DNA of 64,000 bases from Streptomyces sp. ITFR-21 (GTDB lineage Bacteria > Actinomycetota > Actinomycetes > Streptomycetales > Streptomycetaceae), in the NCBI RefSeq assembly GCF_031844685.1, contig NZ_CP134605.1, positions 5,143,001 to 5,207,000 of the forward strand. The letters run 5' to 3'. Positions 7,475-15,491 of the stretch are shown piece by piece. Position 1 is the stretch's first letter; every line of letters starts with the position of its first letter. Under the pieces are notes generated by a model that was given only the letters and a program-made list of their open reading frames with translations, was not told where the DNA came from and did no database searches. A program made the position numbers and the translations under genes.

Positions 7475-8461
7475 CTACAGCAGTCCGCCGGTCGCAATCG
7501 CTATTCCCAGCGGCGTCCGCTCGTACAACACCTGGTGTCCGTACCGCCGCGACGCCAGCAGACCCGCGTCCCGCAGCACCACCAGGTGGGCGGAGATCGA
7601 GGACATCGCGAGCGCGTGCCGGTGGGCCAGCGCGGTCGTGGTGGTCGGTGCGTCCAGGCCGGTGAGTATCGCCGCCCGATTAGCGCCCAGCAGCCGGATC
7701 AGCGCGATGGACGCCGTCGGGCCGGTCTCGGCCCACAGGCCCCCGATGCCGCGGGCCGGGTAGACCACGGTCGGCTGCCACGGCGGATCGAACGCGCTCC
7801 CCGCCTCCGGCCAGAAGAACACGCTGGGCACCAGCACCAGCCCCTGCCCGGCCGGCTCCGGCAGCTGCGGCGAGTGCCCGGTGGCGGTCAGCGCCCCGTC
7901 GAACCAACTCAGCTTGGGGTGCAGCCCGGTGAACAGCCGCTGCATACCGCCGTCCGCCAACCGCCGTGCGTGGTATGCCACGTCGGCCTCCAGTACAGCC
8001 CGCAGCCGCGGCCAGTGGGGCAGGAGCAGCGTCGACCACACCTGCTCGTACAACTCGGCCAACTGCTCGACCGCGCCGCCCGGATCCGCCAACATCCCCT
8101 TGCCGCGCCGCGTCCGGTCAGCCCCCGGTGTCTGGGCCAGTGCTGCCTCGATCTGCGCGCGGGCCGTCTCAGGGGGCGTGGAGCGTATCGCCGCCAACTC
8201 GTCCTCCAGCGTGGTCAGCGGCGCTTCCGACAGCGGGTGCAGGAAGTCCGGACCATAGCCGTTGTCCGGTGACAGCAGCCGCAACGGGGCGAGGTCCAGA
8301 CCGGCCGCCGCGGCCCGCACCTGGCGCAACCACGGCAAGTGATATCCGTGTCGATCCGGCCGGGAGAGGGTACGGATCGCTCCTTGGGTTTCGCGCAACG
8401 GCGAGATGGCGAACCGGCAACGCAAAAGGTCCTCTGCCGCAAAACGCATACGAAACGACAT
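7475..8461 (-). CDS. ArsR-type winged-helix transcriptional regulator
   Basis: A 328-residue regulator whose DNA-binding domain is C-terminal (residues 255-325). ILTGLDAPTTTTALAHRHAL and SSISAHLVVLRDAGLLASRR form the ArsR-like helix-turn-helix and wing. The long N-terminal region belongs to the DUF5937-type sensor found on many actinobacterial ArsR-like proteins and begins MSFRMRFAAEDLLRCRFAIS. I take the ATG at 8461; another ATG lies nine codons upstream. It is divergent from an MFS exporter with only 70 bp between starts, the classic layout for a local repressor and its efflux target. Confidence 0.88.
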   Translation of the reverse strand: MSFRMRFAAEDLLRCRFAISPLRETQGAIRTLSRPDRHGYHLPWLRQVRAAAAGLDLAPLRLLSPDNGYGPDFLHPLSEAPLTTLEDELAAIRSTPPETARAQIEAALAQTPGADRTRRGKGMLADPGGAVEQLAELYEQVWSTLLLPHWPRLRAVLEADVAYHARRLADGGMQRLFTGLHPKLSWFDGALTATGHSPQLPEPAGQGLVLVPSVFFWPEAGSAFDPPWQPTVVYPARGIGGLWAETGPTASIALIRLLGANRAAILTGLDAPTTTTALAHRHALAMSSISAHLVVLRDAGLLASRRYGHQVLYERTPLGIAIATGGLL

Positions 8462-8531
8462 CACGACCCCCAGGATTCGGCTATGCACGAAAGACTACGA
8501 CGGGTGGGGCCACTGCCACCAGTGTGATGTC

Positions 8532-9848
8532 ATGACAACGGACAGCGAGCACTCCCCTCGCGGTGGAAACTCCACTTCGGCGGGCGACTCAGAGGAGGCT
8601 CCCACCACCCCCGGGAGCACGGAAGACACACCCAGCAGGTACGGCGCAGTGTTCGCGGTCAGGGAATTCCGTCCCATCTTCGCCGCCCATGTCCTGTCCG
8701 TTCTCGGCAGCGTTTTCGCTGAAGTTTCACTCGCCGTCCTGGTCTTCCGCGAGACCGGCTCCGCCCTGCTGACCGCCCTGATCTTCGCGCTCGGCTTCCT
8801 GCCGTATGCGCTCAGCGGCATCCTGCTGTCCGGTATCGCCGACCGCCTCCCCACCCGCCGAGTGCTGGTCGCCTGCGATCTCATCTGCGCGGGCTGCGTC
8901 GCCGTCATGGCGGTCCCCGCCACCCCACTCGCGGTGCTCTTCGTACTGCGCACGTCGGTCTCCATGGTCACCCCTCTCTTCACCGGCGCCCGCGCCGCGA
9001 GCCTGGCGGACATCCTGCAGGGGGACCTGTTCGTGCTCGGGCGCTCGCTCGTCCGGATCGTCTCCCAGAGCTCGCAGATCATCGGATACGGCGTCGGCGG
9101 ACTGGTACTGGTGTGGCTGTCGCCGCGCACCGCGCTGTGCGTGACCATCGGCACCTTCATCAGCTCCGCGCTGCTCCTCCGCTTCGGCACCCGCGTCCAC
9201 CCGGCCCGTGTCAGCGGCGGCGGTGCGATGATGCGCGACTCGATCGCCTCGGCGGGACGGCTCTTCGGCAGCCCCCGCATCCGGGCGCTTCTGCTCATGT
9301 GGTGGCTCCCGCCGATGTTCTGCGTCGTCGCCGAGGGCGTCGCCGCCCCCTTCGCCGACGCGGCCGGCGCCGGCACCGCGGGTTTCGGGGTGCTGCTCGC
9401 GGCCATGCCCGCCGGAACCGTCATCGGCGAACTCACCGCCGGCACCCTGCTCGGCCCGTCCGGCCGGGAACGCGTCGCCATCCCCCTGGCCGCCGTTTCC
9501 ATGGTCCCCTTCGTCTGCTTCGTGGTGCATCCGACGCTGCCCTTCGCCATCGCGCTGCTGCTCTGTACCGGGCTGTGCATGGCGTACTCCTTGGGTATCG
9601 ACAAGTGGTTCGTACTGGACGTGCCCGAGGACATGCGCGGCCGGGCCATGTCCCTGCTCGCGGCGGGCATCATGACGCTCCAGGGCATCGGTATGACCGT
9701 CGGCGGTGCGATCGCCGAATGGGTCCCGCCCTACGGCGTCATCGCGGGCGCGGGCGCTCTCGGCACCCTCTCCCTCCTCCCGGTCCTCAAGTCGGTCCGC
9801 CACACCCGCCGTATCGGAGCGGTCCGCGCTGCCCGAGGCGTGGTCTGA
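8532..9848 (+). CDS. MFS transporter
   Basis: A 438-residue transporter. A hydrophilic N-terminus (residues 1-40) is followed by about twelve membrane helices beginning VREFRPIFAAHVLSVLGSVF. The loop GIADRLPTRRVLVACDL fits the MFS loop 2-3 motif, and the layout resembles the MFS_1/enterobactin-exporter-like group. The ATG at 8532 is preferred over an upstream in-frame ATG because the extra residues overlap the divergent regulator's coding region and show no homology. The substrate is unknown; control by the adjacent ArsR-type regulator is likely. Confidence 0.88.
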   Translation: MTTDSEHSPRGGNSTSAGDSEEAPTTPGSTEDTPSRYGAVFAVREFRPIFAAHVLSVLGSVFAEVSLAVLVFRETGSALLTALIFALGFLPYALSGILLSGIADRLPTRRVLVACDLICAGCVAVMAVPATPLAVLFVLRTSVSMVTPLFTGARAASLADILQGDLFVLGRSLVRIVSQSSQIIGYGVGGLVLVWLSPRTALCVTIGTFISSALLLRFGTRVHPARVSGGGAMMRDSIASAGRLFGSPRIRALLLMWWLPPMFCVVAEGVAAPFADAAGAGTAGFGVLLAAMPAGTVIGELTAGTLLGPSGRERVAIPLAAVSMVPFVCFVVHPTLPFAIALLLCTGLCMAYSLGIDKWFVLDVPEDMRGRAMSLLAAGIMTLQGIGMTVGGAIAEWVPPYGVIAGAGALGTLSLLPVLKSVRHTRRIGAVRAARGVV

Positions 9849-11194
9849 GGCGGCCTCTGAAGCGATGCTCTGCTCAGAGCGGGTTGCTCGGCTGGGTTCC
9901 CTGCCGACAGCCGTGCGTTAGGCCGTGAGCGGTGATGAGGGTCCACGAGGCGTGAAATCCGGGGACTGCCACGGCCAGGAGCGGTTCTGACCGGTCTCTC
10001 ACCGTCCTCCAACCGACTCCGGCCCTCCGAACACCAGCCGCTGTTCATCCCTGTTCGCGTGGGTGCTTGTGACGAGCTCGGCGAGCAGAGGGCAGAGCGT
10101 CGAGCGAAGACGGGGCGGGCCTCGACAGGAACCGCCCGCAGATTCCGCGAAGACTCCGGAGGCTTCGCGAGGTCCGCGCTACCGCTGATGTCGTCGGCGA
10201 TGCACCGCCGGACCCTGCGCTGATCGGTGGTCAGGGCCATGGCCTCTTTCTCCTTGATATATATGGGCGAACGTTCGGACCGGGTTCCGGCGGGTTCGGA
10301 ATGGGCCCGTTTACTTCTCTCACGTCTGCGTGACCCCGAAGGTGACAGAGATTTCTCCGAAACACTGCTGAGGCTTGTCCACCCGCAACTCCCTTGCTCG
10401 ACCGTCGTGGCCGCGCAGGCGGGCACGGATCGAACGCGCCGTCGTGGCCGCCGGGAAGGAGACCGGCCTGGCTACGCGGCCGGGAATGGAACGACGCCAA
10501 CCGGTCGGCCAAGTGCGCACCACCCGACCCGGATCAGGGCAATGACCGGATACCAGCGCTCAGTGATGTCGTAGGAATGCCAATGATCGGACTATGTCTC
10601 GCGGTCGTCCACGCCGGAATCCGTGTCCGGGTTATGACTCCGAGGAGCCTACGCGACGGCGTCCACGTCGGGCCCGGTCGGTGGCGCTCGGTTCACCCGC
10701 ACGCCGCGGCGGGGCTCTGCCGGCGCCCGTGGCTCAAGTCGGACGAAAACCGAGTCGACTGAGCTGACCGGGGCGCTGGTGAAACATGGATCCGGGCCCA
10801 TCGACCGAGTTCGCGCGCCGCGAGTTGCTCCGGCTCTTCGCCACCGGCCCGGCTGACGGTTACCCCGCCCCCGAACAGTCGGCCCGCTGTGAGCCGCGGC
10901 GCCGCCCTGCTACTGTGTCGCGCGGCGCCGGGCGTTCTTCTCTGTATTTAGCTGTATCCGTTTCAGCTTTGTCTTTCTCGCCTGCCCGGCCCCGGTGCGT
11001 TTTCCTCGGGCGGGCTTGCGCGCGGGCCGACTCGGGTCTGATTTCCCCGAAATCTCACGGGCATGGTTGTCGGCACTGCTCGTCCCGCGTTCTCCCCACT
11101 TTCGCCCCGGCGAAGCCGCCGCGCTCCAACCGTCACCCGAAAGGCTGATCCTGGGCGAACGGAGGTTGGAGCCGGCCGGGTTCGGGAACAGTCA
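9849..11194. other. gene-poor stretch without a supportable gene
   Basis: About 1.35 kb with only short, unrecognisable open frames and weaker third-position GC bias than its surroundings. Isolated AT-richer islands occur near 10250-10320 and 10930-10990. Together with the methyltransferase relic that follows, it looks like decaying accessory DNA. No tRNA, attachment-site duplication or transposase remnant was seen. Confidence 0.6.
10228..10257 (-). promoter_or_regulatory. strong ribosome-binding site before an unrecognised small frame
   Basis: On the minus strand AAGGAGAAAGAGGCC precedes an ATG at 10240, with a TATATAT stretch immediately upstream. The frame begins MALTTDQRRVRRCIADDIS and stays open for 169 codons, but the distal part runs antisense into the MFS gene and loses coding character. 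A small gene or the decayed start of one are both possible. Confidence 0.35.
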
Positions 11195-11844
11195 GTTGTG
11201 TACGGCGTAGAGAATTCGTCGCGCCCGGCATCGCCGGGCGGCCGTCGCGCAGAACGTCAACCTCGGCCCGCAGGATGGAAAGCGTCGCGGGCGTGAGAGG
11301 GATGGCGCAGCTGTGCAAGGCCACAAGTCGAAGAGTGCCGTGCCCGGGATGGTATTTCGCTGACAGACGGCGCGCTGTTCGGCCGCGGCGAACTGCTCTC
11401 CGACAGCCTCGACGGCGACGTTGCTTGGCGCGGGGCGTCCTTGCGGGGGAACAATCCGCTCAGCCCGGCGACCCGACCTTCGCCCTCATCGCGGACGTTC
11501 CAGAAGAGAAGGACAGCTGCCGGGGTTGAGAACGCGGCCAGCCTCGGGCAGAGCGCGGCCGGTGTCGACCAGTGCCATGCCCGCGCATGCACGCCGGCCA
11601 GGGCGCGGATGAGTTCGACGCGGATGCCGTCGGGCGGTTCGACCGCGACGACCTCCGGCCCGCGCGTGAAGAGCCGACGCGTCGGCTTGCCCGCGCCGCC
11701 TCCGAGACCGAGGACCCGACCTGCCTCGGTGGGCATGTACCGGCTGATCGCCTCCGGCCGATACGACGGGCGGCCTCGCTCGTGGGCGGCTGCGGTCGCT
11801 CCGAAGGACTTGGCCTGTGCAGTGGATCGTCGCCGCTCGTACAC
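11195..11844 (-). pseudogene. class I SAM-dependent methyltransferase relic
   Basis: The N-terminal part reads KSFGATAAAHERGRPSYRPE, a degraded motif I (VLGLGGGAGKPTRRL, where DLGxGTGK is expected) and EVVAVEPPDGIRVEL, as in Streptomyces methyltransferases of the AWHW type. After ARAWHW the expected VDTGRALPEAGRVLNPG continues in a second frame, then LLFWNVRDE returns to the first. The C-terminal VALHSCAIPLTPATLSILRA, matching the usual ASRSYVITLP region, lies in a third frame. About 20 residues before AWHW are also missing. Several frameshifts and lost catalytic residues make this a clear pseudogene. Confidence 0.82.
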
Positions 11845-11988
11845 ATGGCCTCAACCGAGCCCGTCGGTGAGCTTTCGGGCAGTCGAAGACGGGTGCGCCG
11901 CTTCGGCGGCGAGTCCGAGCGGCGCGGAACCGGCGAGAAAGTTCAGGATGACCTGTCACCTTCCGTGACCGCGGGACGTGATCAGTAC

Positions 11989-12003
11989 AGGAGGGGGAAG
12001 ACA
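11989..12003 (+). promoter_or_regulatory. ribosome-binding site fixing the sigma factor start
   Basis: AGGAGGGGGAAGACA directly precedes ATG 12004, one of the strongest Shine-Dalgarno matches in the window. It rules out the longer upstream frame as coding. Confidence 0.8.
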
Positions 12004-12597
12004 ATGACCGCAAACCAGTCCACACTGCCCATCGGTCCGAACGACGTCCGGATCACAGACTTCGATCAGTTCTATGAGAAGACCGCCAAACGCATGGTGG
12101 CCGTTGTCTCTGCTGTGACCGGTGACCTCGGAGAGGCCGAGGACGCCGTGCAGGAGGCATATGCCCGTGCCTGGCAGCGCTGGGCGAAACTCATCGAGGA
12201 GGGCGACCCGACACCGTGGGTGCGCACGGTGGCGCTCCGACTGGCAGTGAGCACCTGGAGGAAGAAGCGCAATCGGATGTGGGCGCACTTCCGCCACGGG
12301 CCGCCGCCGGACGCCCCCGAACTCGCACCCGACCGGGTGGCGCTGGTCGACGCGTTGCGGTCGCTCGGAAGCGATCAGCGCACCGCCGTCGTCATACACC
12401 ACCTGTTGGACCTGTCGGTCGACGAAATCGCCCGTGAGACCGGCGTGACGGCCGCCACGGTGAAAACCCGGCTCAGCCGTGGTCGCAAGGCTCTGGGGGC
12501 CCGGCTTCAGGACGAACCCGAGAGCCCTGGCAGCACACACAGCAACTTCACCCGCCCCACCCGGGGCCGTACCGAGAAGGTGTCTTTCCGTGGCTGA
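12004..12597 (+). CDS. SigE-family ECF RNA polymerase sigma factor
   Basis: A 197-residue extracytoplasmic-function sigma factor. Region 2 spans residues 20-90 (ITDFDQFYEKTAKRM, DLGEAEDAVQEAYARAWQRW, PTPWVRTVALRLAVSTWRKK), and region 4 spans about 115-170 (VALVDALRSLGSDQRTAVV, LSVDEIARETGVTAATVKTR). It carries no extra C-terminal domain. It overlaps the following membrane-protein gene by eight bases, suggesting coupled expression and a regulator-regulated pair. The cognate promoter and signal cannot be inferred. Its neighbourhood is accessory and includes a decayed gene immediately upstream. Confidence 0.92.
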   Translation: MTANQSTLPIGPNDVRITDFDQFYEKTAKRMVAVVSAVTGDLGEAEDAVQEAYARAWQRWAKLIEEGDPTPWVRTVALRLAVSTWRKKRNRMWAHFRHGPPPDAPELAPDRVALVDALRSLGSDQRTAVVIHHLLDLSVDEIARETGVTAATVKTRLSRGRKALGARLQDEPESPGSTHSNFTRPTRGRTEKVSFRG

Positions 12598-13495
12598 TGA
12601 CTTCGACGGCCTCGACCAGCTTGAGGACGTCTTCGCAATGGAGGAGATCGACAAGACCGACAACGGACTGCGACGACTCGTCCAGGACGCCGAGCTACTG
12701 GTCGTGCTGCCCGGCGCCGAGACCGCTCGTCGCCGCGGGGAGCAGCGAAGGGTGCGGCACCGAGCGGGAGCGGTCGCACTTGTGACCGCCGCCGCCGTCG
12801 GAGTCGGCTGGTGGCAGGTCCTGCCTTGGCCCGGGACGGACCCGGACCGCAGCGGTCCAGCCGCCGCCCTGTCCTCGGCTCCGCCCGTAGAGGAGGGTTA
12901 CACGGTGATGTTGGAGGGCGAATTGCTGCCGGCCGAGGACCTGCCGATGTTCTCGAGGCGACAGTGGACGGTGGCTCCATCGGCCGGTGCCTCGGCGAAG
13001 ATCTCCCAGGACTGCCCCGTCGGGGCGCCCACGACGGAGCCGCTGGCCCGTGCCGAACGCACATACACCGCAGTCGAGGGGGCTGTGGCGCGCTACTACC
13101 TGTACGCGTTCGCAGATGAGGATGCCGCCAAGCTGGCAACGGGTGCGATGGACGAGCAGCTCAAAGCGAAGTGCGGTGGACGGCGCCCGGTGGGCAAGGA
13201 CGCGGGCAAGGGCAACGTCCCGTTCGGCGTGGACGGGGACTTCTACAACGAGATCCACGGGGCGGGCAGCCCCTCGGGCCCGGCGAGCGGCACATCGGCC
13301 TGGCTGGACCGGGACGGTTCCTACACGGCGCTGCTCTTTGTCAGTGCACCACCGGAGGTGCCGGCTCAGTACGGCGACTCGTCCAGTGCAGTCGGCCACC
13401 TCCAGAGCTGCATAGCCGCATCACTGCGTCGGCTGCACTCCTCGGCCTCGGCTCCGGTTGACGGACGGGCTCCGGTGGACTCGGACAGCCGGTGA
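12590..13495 (+). CDS. single-pass membrane protein, possible anti-sigma partner
   Basis: A 301-residue protein starting at the GTG overlapping the sigma factor stop. Residues 1-62 are acidic and cytoplasmic (VADDFDGLDQLEDVFAMEEI). One membrane helix follows near residues 63-78 (AVALVTAAAVGVGWW), then an external domain with two Cys (KISQDCPVG, KAKCGG) and a third in LQSCIAASL. It lacks the HxxxCxxC zinc motif of ZAS anti-sigma factors. Operon position and topology suggest it senses outside conditions for the sigma factor, but this is inference. The domain itself is not recognised. Confidence 0.75.
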   Translation: MADDFDGLDQLEDVFAMEEIDKTDNGLRRLVQDAELLVVLPGAETARRRGEQRRVRHRAGAVALVTAAAVGVGWWQVLPWPGTDPDRSGPAAALSSAPPVEEGYTVMLEGELLPAEDLPMFSRRQWTVAPSAGASAKISQDCPVGAPTTEPLARAERTYTAVEGAVARYYLYAFADEDAAKLATGAMDEQLKAKCGGRRPVGKDAGKGNVPFGVDGDFYNEIHGAGSPSGPASGTSAWLDRDGSYTALLFVSAPPEVPAQYGDSSSAVGHLQSCIAASLRRLHSSASAPVDGRAPVDSDSR

Positions 13496-13757
13496 CGGGT
13501 GGCGCGCCGCCTCGGGTGACAGCACGGACGGTGGGGACTGCGGCGGGGGTGGGGCAGTGGCCGCGGATCACACGCCAGGGTCGACTCCACGCACGAGTCG
13601 GCCACCGGCTCCGTCGCCGGCAGTGGCCCCCGCGGATGCAGGCTGCCGGGCTCACTTCAGCCGAAGGCCCGGCAGGCCACTGGCAAGGGGCTGATCTCGC
13701 CTCCGCCGGATTGCTGACAAGGACGATTGCCGACAACGACAACGGAGGACGACACCC

Positions 13758-14219
13758 ATGAACCGCAGGAAACAGCTCTATCGACTTCGGGCGCTGGTGG
13801 TGCCGGTTCTGCTCCTTGTCTCGGCGGTGGTTGTGATCGTGTCCGGCGTGCGCGGCGAGAGGGCCGGGCCGTTGGCGGTGGATGACGGCAAAAAGGGGTC
13901 GCTCCAGGCCGCGTTCGCCGGGGTGGGTGTGCGGACCGCCGTTGTGCCCGCCGCTGGGACGAGCGGTGCGGGTTCCAGGGCTTGGACGAAGGCAAGATTG
14001 GTCGGCGGCGCGTCCGTCAGTGGGACCGATCGGATCTCCTATGTCGATCCGTTGACGGGTGCCGCGGGGAGCAGGGAGGTCCACCGGACGGGAAAGTCGT
14101 TCAGGGCTTCGGGCGACAGGGCGGCCTGTGAGCACTGGGAGGGGGTGAGGAAGAAGATGGCCGAGCGAAGCTCCCCCGTACGGGTGACTGCGAGGTCGGG
14201 CTGTGGAATGCCGGGCTGA
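13758..14219 (+). CDS. small exported or membrane-anchored hypothetical protein
   Basis: A 153-residue protein preceded by ACGGAGGACGACACCC and beginning with ATG. An N-terminal basic start (MNRRKQLYRLR) and hydrophobic run ALVVPVLLLVSAVVVIVSG form a signal anchor; no lipobox is seen. The rest is Gly, Ala and Arg-rich with two late Cys (RAACEHW, SGCGMPG). No family is recognised. It lies 260 bp after the sigma factor/membrane protein pair on the same strand and could be a target of that system. The good ribosome-binding site and signal sequence argue for a real gene. Confidence 0.6.
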   Translation: MNRRKQLYRLRALVVPVLLLVSAVVVIVSGVRGERAGPLAVDDGKKGSLQAAFAGVGVRTAVVPAAGTSGAGSRAWTKARLVGGASVSGTDRISYVDPLTGAAGSREVHRTGKSFRASGDRAACEHWEGVRKKMAERSSPVRVTARSGCGMPG

Positions 14220-14465
14220 CGGAGGTGCGGATGGTCGGCTGCGGTTGGACAGGGATGGGCGGTGCGGGCGCCGAGAGATCTTCGGCCGGGCGGCTCCGGG
14301 GCCGCGTGGGGCGATGAGTGCTACGGGCGGTTGGGACCGGGTCCTGGCAGGGGGGAAGGGGAGCAGTTGTGGCCTGTGGGGTGCGAGGGGAATGAGGCAC
14401 GCGTCGCGGCTCTCGTCTGGCGAGACATCTGGGCTCGGTATGTGACCGGCGGGTAGGCTCGGCCT

Positions 14466-14975
14466 GTGCCAAAGCCCCTGAGTCTCCCCTTCGATCCGAT
14501 CGCCCGCGCCGACGAATTGTGGACGCGACACTGGGGAGGTGTGCCATCCATGGCCGCCATTACCTCGATCATGCGGGCCCAGCAGATTCTGCTGGGGCAG
14601 GTGGACGCCGTGGTCAAGCCGTACGGGCTGACCTTCGCGCGGTATGAGGCGCTGGTGCTGCTCACCTTTTCCAAGGCCGGGGAGCTGCCGATGTCCAAGA
14701 TCGGCGAGCGGCTGATGGTGCACCCCACATCGGTGACCAATACGGTGGACCGGCTGGTGGCGTCGGGTCTGGTCGACAAGCGTCCGAATCCCAACGACGG
14801 ACGGGGCACCCTCGCCTCGATCACCGACAAGGGCCGCGAGATGGTCGAGGCGGCCACGCGGGACCTGATGGCCATGGATTTCGGTCTCGGGGTGTATGAC
14901 CAGGAAGAATGCGGCGAGATCTTCGCGCTGTTGCGTCCTTTGCGGATAGCCGCGGGGGATTTCTCGGAGGAGTGA
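14466..14975 (+). CDS. MarR-family transcriptional regulator
   Basis: A 169-residue winged-helix regulator with a GTG start. The DNA-binding region reads ELPMSKIGERLMVHPTSVTN, then TVDRLVASGLVDKRPNPNDG with the conserved Asp-Gly-Arg turn of the wing. Flanking helices (residues 25-55 and 125-165) form the dimer interface. It lies upstream of a DUF3817 gene and icmA on the same strand, an arrangement also seen near icmA in other streptomycetes. It is therefore a candidate regulator for the palindrome at 15461-15482, but this is untested. Confidence 0.9.
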   Translation: MPKPLSLPFDPIARADELWTRHWGGVPSMAAITSIMRAQQILLGQVDAVVKPYGLTFARYEALVLLTFSKAGELPMSKIGERLMVHPTSVTNTVDRLVASGLVDKRPNPNDGRGTLASITDKGREMVEAATRDLMAMDFGLGVYDQEECGEIFALLRPLRIAAGDFSEE

Positions 14976-15078
14976 GACCCGGGGCGGGCGATCAGGAGTG
15001 AGGGAGTCCGTGGGAGGGGAGGCGGGGGAGCGAAGGGCCGCGTCGGAGGGTTGACAGCCACCGGTTAGGCTGCCGGGC

Positions 15079-15420
15079 ATGAAATCCAGCGTGCTGACCC
15101 GCTATCGGGTGATGGCCTATGTGACGGGTGTGCTGCTGATCGCGCTCACCCTGTGTGTCATCGCCGAGTACGTTCTGAAGATCGACGGTGCGAGCAAGGC
15201 GACCGGCATTGTGGGGTTCGCCCATGGCTGGCTGTATGTGGTGTACCTGGTCTTCGCCTTCGACCTGTGTGCCAAGGCCAAGTGGCCGGTCGGACGGATG
15301 GCCTGGGTGCTGCTGGCGGGCACCGTGCCCTCGGCGGCGTTCTTCGTGGAGCGCCGGGTCACCCGCGAGCTGGGGCCGAAGGTGATCGCGCGGGAGAGTG
15401 CGGAGCCCGTCAAGGTCTGA
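15079..15420 (+). CDS. DUF3817 membrane protein
   Basis: A 113-residue protein with three hydrophobic segments (VMAYVTGVLLIALTLCVIAEY, GWLYVVYLVFAFDLCAKAKW, MAWVLLAGTVPSAAFFVERR), the full DUF3817 layout. It is the second member in this window; the first is at 6769-7155. It follows the MarR gene by about 100 bp and precedes icmA by 71 bp, all on the plus strand. It has no signal peptidase or lipobox site. Function is unknown. Confidence 0.87.
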   Translation: MKSSVLTRYRVMAYVTGVLLIALTLCVIAEYVLKIDGASKATGIVGFAHGWLYVVYLVFAFDLCAKAKWPVGRMAWVLLAGTVPSAAFFVERRVTRELGPKVIARESAEPVKV

Positions 15421-15460
15421 GGGCGTACTCACCCACATAGTGGGCCGTGCCTCATCGACA

Positions 15461-15482
15461 TTTACTTGGACGTCCTAGTAAA
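15461..15482. promoter_or_regulatory. 22-bp near-perfect palindrome upstream of icmA
   Basis: The half-sites TTTACTTGGAC and GTCCTAGTAAA form an inverted repeat with a single mismatched pair and no spacer. It ends nine bases before the icmA ATG, overlapping the expected leader and ribosome-binding region. The size and symmetry suit a dimeric repressor operator (TetR, MarR or GntR type), though a short hairpin masking the start is also possible. Confidence 0.7.
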
Positions 15483-15491
15483 TTTGAAGGT

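Noticed and set aside
10784..11148. A 120-codon plus frame in the gene-poor stretch
   Set aside because: No ribosome-binding site, no motif, biased toward Arg/Ser/Pro; not distinguishable from chance.
13341..15080. A 579-codon minus-strand frame covering the small exported protein and MarR gene
   Set aside because: Pro/Arg/Ser-rich without any motif, antisense to a clear MarR gene and a well-initiated small gene.
15432..15444. CCCAC-ATA-GTGGG hairpin between the DUF3817 gene and icmA
   Set aside because: The five-base stem is too weak for a terminator and lies beside the stronger palindrome at 15461.
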